In this document: positions 6,407 to 9,203 of the stretch, piece after piece
Position numbering within the stretch: the first letter of the stretch is position 1
Layout: each line of letters opens with the position of its first letter
Source: a bacterium HR32
GTDB taxonomy: Bacteria > Sysuimicrobiota > Sysuimicrobiia > Sysuimicrobiales > Sysuimicrobiaceae
Direction of reading: 5' to 3'
Length of the DNA: 9,203 bases
Assembly (NCBI GenBank): GCA_002898935.1
Contig: BEII01000040.1
Location: 1 to 9,203 of the forward strand
Notes under the pieces: generated by a model
Told to the model about the DNA's origin: nothing
The model's database searches: none
Seen by the model: the letters and a program-made list of their open reading frames with translations, nothing else
Made by a program: the position numbers and the translations under genes

Positions 6407-7864
6407 GTGGACAGGCCCAGGTTCGAGGTCGAGCACTACATCGGCAGGGAGTTCCGCAAGGGCCGCAACCGCTTCGAGGTCTTCTACCCTGCCACCAACG
6501 GGGTGATCGGCACCGCGCCGGAGGCGTCCGCGGACGAGGTGGACGCGGCGGTGGAGGCAGCCCAGCGGGCCTTCGCCACGTGGAGCCGCACGCCGGTGGC
6601 GGAGCGGCGCCGGGTCCTGCACGCCTTCGCCCGGGCCATCCGGGAGGAGGCCAGCGATCTGGCCCGGGTGGAGACGTGGGACGTGGGCCGGCCCATCCGG
6701 GAGAACAACCCCGACGTGTACATCGCCCGTGTGGCCAACAACATCGAGTTCTTCGCCGACTTCGCGGCCACCCACGGCAGCGAGGCCTTCCTCATGGACA
6801 ACGGCTACGTGAACTACGTGCAGCGCATGCCGGTGGGCGTGGCGGCCCTCATCACCCCCTGGAACGTGCCGCTCCTCCTGGAGACGTGGAAGATCGGACC
6901 CGCGTTGGCCTTCGGCAACACGGTGGTGCTCAAGCCCGCGGAGTACACGCCCGTGGGCGCCTGGCGCCTCGCGCAGATCGCCCACCGGGCGGGCCTCCCC
7001 CCCGGCGTGTTCAACGTCGTCCACGGGTTCGGGCCGAACTCTGCGGGGGAGTTCCTGACCAAGCATCCCCTGATCCGCCTGATCTCCTTCACCGGCGAGA
7101 CCACCACGGGCAAGACCATCATGGCGGCCGCGGCGCCGACGTTGAAGCGGCTGAGCTTCGAACTGGGCGGCAAAGGCCCGAACATCGTCTTCGACGACGT
7201 GGACCTGGACCGTGCGGTGGAGGTGAGTGTGCGGGCCGCCTTCTTCAACCAGGGGGAGTTCTGCCTGGCGGGCCCGCGGGTCCTGGTCCAGCGCCCGGTC
7301 TTCGACGCCTTCCTGTCCCGCTTCGTGTCCGCGTGCGAGCGGCTCCGGCCCGGCGACCCCATGGACCCGAACACCACCTTGGGCGCCCTCATCGCCCCCG
7401 AGCACCTGGAGCGGGTGGTGGGCTACGTGGAGGAGGCTCGGGCCCAGGGCGCGCAGGTGCTCCTGGGCGGAGACCGGCCGCGGCTGGCTCCGCCCTTCGA
7501 CCGCGGCAACTTCCTGAACGCCACCGTGATCACCGGGGTCCGGCACACCGACCGCGTCTGCCAGGAGGAGGTCTTCGGCCCGGTGGTGACCGTCATGCCC
7601 TTCGACACCGAGGAGGAGGCGGTCGCCCTGGCCAACGGCGTGACGTACGGTCTGTCCGCGGTGGTGCAGACCAAGGACGTGGGCCGGGCGGTGCGGGTGG
7701 CCAACGCCTTGGAGGTGGGGACGGTGTGGGTGAACGACTTCTTCGTCCGGGACCTGCGGGTGCCCTTCGGAGGCATGAAGTCCAGCGGCATCGGCCGCGA
7801 GGGCGCTCAGTACAGCCTGGAGTTCTACACCGAGGCGAAGACCGTATGCCTGAGCAACCGCTAG
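6407..7864 (+). CDS. NAD-dependent aldehyde dehydrogenase, 2-hydroxymuconic/2-aminomuconic semialdehyde dehydrogenase type
   Basis: At 485 residues this matches the length of XylG/DmpC-type semialdehyde dehydrogenases. In this operon it should oxidise the ring-cleavage product (a muconic semialdehyde) to the dicarboxylate that the decarboxylase uses. Catalytic residues are all present: N153 in ITPWNVPLLLETWKIGPAL, K176 in VVLKPAEYTP for cofactor binding, E252 in FELGGKGPN, and nucleophile C286 in FFNQGEFCLAGPRVLVQ. FTGET (228-232), QEEVFGPVVTVMPF and the C-terminal VPFGGMKSSGIGREG complete the ALDH superfamily pattern. The NQGE-C-L context around the cysteine is like that of hydroxymuconic and aminomuconic semialdehyde dehydrogenases, which cannot be told apart here. 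The start is GTG at 6407, with GGGAGGGAG a few bases upstream, 16 nt after the preceding stop. Its last 19 bp overlap the next gene. Other 480-residue ALDHs cannot be excluded, but the context is strong. Confidence 0.9.
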   Translation: MDRPRFEVEHYIGREFRKGRNRFEVFYPATNGVIGTAPEASADEVDAAVEAAQRAFATWSRTPVAERRRVLHAFARAIREEASDLARVETWDVGRPIRENNPDVYIARVANNIEFFADFAATHGSEAFLMDNGYVNYVQRMPVGVAALITPWNVPLLLETWKIGPALAFGNTVVLKPAEYTPVGAWRLAQIAHRAGLPPGVFNVVHGFGPNSAGEFLTKHPLIRLISFTGETTTGKTIMAAAAPTLKRLSFELGGKGPNIVFDDVDLDRAVEVSVRAAFFNQGEFCLAGPRVLVQRPVFDAFLSRFVSACERLRPGDPMDPNTTLGALIAPEHLERVVGYVEEARAQGAQVLLGGDRPRLAPPFDRGNFLNATVITGVRHTDRVCQEEVFGPVVTVMPFDTEEEAVALANGVTYGLSAVVQTKDVGRAVRVANALEVGTVWVNDFFVRDLRVPFGGMKSSGIGREGAQYSLEFYTEAKTVCLSNR

Positions 7865-8640
7865 ACCCGGACCGCCTCGCGGCTCAGCTCGAGGAGGCGC
7901 TGTGCTCCCGCCGACCCCTCCCACCCCTGAGCGAGGCGGGGCTGGTGGACGTGGCGGAGGCGTACGCGGTCCAGCAGCGATGGCACAGCCTGCGGGTGAG
8001 GTCCGGCGAGCGGACGGCGGGCCGGAAGATCGGCCTCACCAGCACCGCCATGCAGGCCCAGCTCGGGGTCAGCGAGCCCGACTACGGCGTGCTGTGGGCC
8101 TCCCGGCACGTGCCGCAGGCGGGCGGCCGGGCTGAGGTGGCCTTCGAGGTGTTCCTGCCGCCGCGGGTGGAGGGCGAGGTGGCTTTCCTCCTGGGCCGGC
8201 CGCTGCGCGGCCCGCACGTGAGTGTGCAGGACGTGCTGGCCGCCACCGAGGCCGTGACGTGCGGGATCGAGATCATCGACTCCCGGATCGCCGACTGGCG
8301 CATCAAGATCACCGACACCATCGCGGACAACGCGTCCTTCGGAGGGTTCGTGCTCGGGCCTTGGTCGGCCCGGGCGCGGCACGAGGACCTGCGACTGGTC
8401 GGTATGGTCCTCAGCCACAACGGCCAGCCCGCCACGGAGGGCGTCGGCGCCGCGGCCCTCGGCCATCCGGCTCGAGCCGTGGCCTGGCTGGCCAACAAGC
8501 TGGCGGAGTTCGGGGAGGGGCTGGAGGAAGGCGACGTGGTGTTTTCCGGCTCCCTGGGCCGTGCGGTCCCCGTGCAGGCAGGCGACTTGGTGACCCTGGA
8601 GATGGCCGGCTTCCCGCCCCTATCCTTGCGCTTCACCTGA
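7846..8640 (+). CDS. 2-oxopent-4-enoate (2-keto-4-pentenoate) hydratase
   Basis: This enzyme adds water to 2-oxopent-4-enoate (as 2-hydroxypentadienoate) to give 4-hydroxy-2-oxopentanoate, the substrate of the aldolase encoded upstream. The 264-residue length fits MhpD/DmpE/XylJ. Motifs: GRKIGLTSTAMQAQLGVSEPDYGVL (59-83) with K61; PRVEGEVAFLL with E109 and E111; CGIEIIDSRIADW (139-151) with E142 as the third metal ligand; and TIADNASFGGFVLG (158-171). The ADW and TIADNAS wording is typical of hydratases rather than of 4-oxalocrotonate decarboxylases, which separates it from its paralogue at 5665. The ATG lies 19 bp inside the end of the aldehyde dehydrogenase gene, with GAGG about 11 nt upstream. 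The frame is open much further upstream, but that stretch is an off-frame reading of the dehydrogenase. It is the last gene of the compact operon; 184 bp of non-coding DNA follow. Confidence 0.93.
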   Translation: MPEQPLDPDRLAAQLEEALCSRRPLPPLSEAGLVDVAEAYAVQQRWHSLRVRSGERTAGRKIGLTSTAMQAQLGVSEPDYGVLWASRHVPQAGGRAEVAFEVFLPPRVEGEVAFLLGRPLRGPHVSVQDVLAATEAVTCGIEIIDSRIADWRIKITDTIADNASFGGFVLGPWSARARHEDLRLVGMVLSHNGQPATEGVGAAALGHPARAVAWLANKLAEFGEGLEEGDVVFSGSLGRAVPVQAGDLVTLEMAGFPPLSLRFT

Positions 8641-8672
8641 CCGCACCGGAGGACACCACAGCACTTCGGGGC

Positions 8673-8734
8673 GCGTCTCCAGACGCCTGCGGCCGGTCCA
8701 CCCACGGACCGACACGAGCACGGTCCGGTGCACC
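8673..8734. repeat. Cluster of short inverted repeats between the operon end and the amidase
   Basis: Several perfect short inverted repeats sit together. GCGTCTCCAGACGC (8673-8686) is a palindrome. CGGTCC (8694-8699) can pair with GGACCG (8706-8711) over a 6-nt loop. CGGACCG (8705-8711) can instead pair with CGGTCCG (8721-8727) over a 9-nt loop, and GGTGCACC (8727-8734) is a palindrome. The middle element therefore has two alternative partners. No T-run follows any stem, so a classical intrinsic terminator is not supported. The set may slow or end transcription of the operon, or form an operator just upstream of the -35 element at 8740. Confidence 0.4.
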
Positions 8735-8739
8735 TCTGC

Positions 8740-8768
8740 TTGCCCGCGCCCTGGATCCGCGCTATCGT
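8740..8768 (+). promoter_or_regulatory. Candidate sigma-70-type promoter for the amidase gene
   Basis: TTGCCC (8740-8745) and TATCGT (8763-8768) are separated by exactly 17 bp and each keeps four of six consensus bases. Transcription would begin near 8775, leaving about 50 nt of leader before the ATG at 8825. Found by eye only. The rest of the 184-bp gap between 8640 and 8825 holds the repeat cluster and nothing that looks coding. Confidence 0.4.
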
Positions 8769-8824
8769 GGCCGTGTCCCGGCGCGGCAGGCCGGGACCGC
8801 GCAATGGGCCTGAGGGGGTGGAGC

Positions 8825-9203
8825 ATGGCCCGGGTGCACCGCATCGCCATAGACCCGTTCAAACCACTGGCCCAGGAGTCGCACACCGGTCACAACCGCT
8901 GGCACGAAGCCATCGAGCCGGCCCTCGAGGCGGAGCCGGGCGAGCGGGTGATCCTGGAGACCCGCGACGCGTTCGACGGACAGCTCACACCCCGGTCGAC
9001 GGCCGACGACATCGCCCGGGCGCGGCTCGGCCCGGTCCATCCCTTGACGGGGCCGGTGTACGTCAAGGGCGCACGCCCCGGCGACCTCCTGGAGGTCAAG
9101 CTGTTGGAGATCGAAGCCGATCCCTGGGAGCACTGGGGGTACACGGTCGAAGTCCCGGGGTTCGGTTTCCTGCGCGACGTCTTCCCTGACCCCTACATCG
9201 TGC
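8825..9203 (+). CDS. Acetamidase/formamidase family amidohydrolase; 3' part missing
   Basis: These are the first 126 residues of a protein of the FmdA/AmdA family, which normally has about 300-410 residues and hydrolyses formamide, acetamide or related short amides to ammonia and the acid. The N-terminal signature ESHTGHNRWHEAIEPALEAEPGERVILETRDAFDGQLTP (18-56) is diagnostic; the HxGHNRWH histidines probably belong to the active-site region. HPLTGPVYVKGARPGDLLEVKLLEIE (72-97) is the second family signature, and a PGFGFLRDVFPDPYIV segment follows. The ATG at 8825 is preceded by GAGGGGGTGGAG. It has its own likely promoter and is separated from the catabolic operon by 184 bp, so it may be an independent unit or serve nitrogen release from an amide-containing substrate of the same pathway. 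The window's right edge cuts it, so intactness cannot be judged. Confidence 0.92.
   Translation, partial: MARVHRIAIDPFKPLAQESHTGHNRWHEAIEPALEAEPGERVILETRDAFDGQLTPRSTADDIARARLGPVHPLTGPVYVKGARPGDLLEVKLLEIEADPWEHWGYTVEVPGFGFLRDVFPDPYIV

Noticed and set aside
6080..7924. A 614-codon minus-strand open frame opposite the ALDH and decarboxylase genes
   Set aside because: It spans two well-supported plus-strand genes and their intergenic gap, shows low-complexity H/G/P/R/V composition and no family motif, so it is a base-composition artefact.
6580..8640. A 686-codon plus-strand frame suggesting a long N-terminal fusion to the hydratase
   Set aside because: The first 422 codons are an off-frame reading of the ALDH gene; the hydratase family begins at about 7846 and a fitting ATG is there.
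8673..8727. Intrinsic terminator after the catabolic operon
   Set aside because: Stems are present but short, and none is followed by a run of T residues, so only a repeat cluster is reported.

Overview
This 9.2 kb window comes from a high-G+C bacterium (roughly 70% G+C by eye, strong G/C at third codon positions, several GTG starts behind purine-rich Shine-Dalgarno sequences). The sequence alone does not fix the phylum; an actinobacterium, a Chloroflexota member, a high-G+C Bacillota or an uncultivated soil or thermophilic lineage would all fit. There are no tRNAs, rRNAs, insertion sequences or CRISPR arrays, and nearly all of the DNA is coding. It is a catabolic locus for an aromatic compound.

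Layout. (1) Positions 1-726, minus strand: the N-terminal 242 residues of a benzoate/anthranilate-type Rieske dioxygenase alpha subunit, running off the left edge. (2) Positions 727-938: a 212-bp divergent intergenic region with a candidate -10 element for the rightward operon and an inverted repeat that could be an operator. (3) Positions 939-8640, plus strand: eight tightly packed genes, several overlapping by 4-19 bp. They encode a second Rieske alpha subunit, its beta subunit, a 4,5-dihydroxyphthalate decarboxylase-like protein, acylating acetaldehyde dehydrogenase, 4-hydroxy-2-oxovalerate aldolase, a 4-oxalocrotonate decarboxylase-like protein, a hydroxymuconic/aminomuconic semialdehyde dehydrogenase-type ALDH, and a 2-oxopent-4-enoate hydratase. 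(4) Positions 8641-8824: an intergenic region with nested inverted repeats and a reasonable sigma-70-type promoter. (5) Positions 8825-9203: the start of an acetamidase/formamidase, running off the right edge.

How the genes fit together. The last five genes of the operon form the oxidative (4-oxalocrotonate) branch of a meta-cleavage lower pathway. A 2-hydroxymuconic semialdehyde-type product is oxidised by the ALDH, decarboxylated, hydrated, cleaved by the aldolase to pyruvate plus acetaldehyde, and acetaldehyde is converted to acetyl-CoA. The first three genes look like an upper pathway: ring hydroxylation of an aromatic acid, then possibly a decarboxylation that yields the catechol or analogue to be cleaved. 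No extradiol ring-cleavage dioxygenase, 4-oxalocrotonate tautomerase, oxygenase ferredoxin or reductase, transporter or regulator is visible, so these must lie outside the window or be supplied by something else. The starting substrate is therefore unknown. The decarboxylase-like gene between oxygenase and lower pathway, and the divergent second oxygenase, are the most distinctive points.
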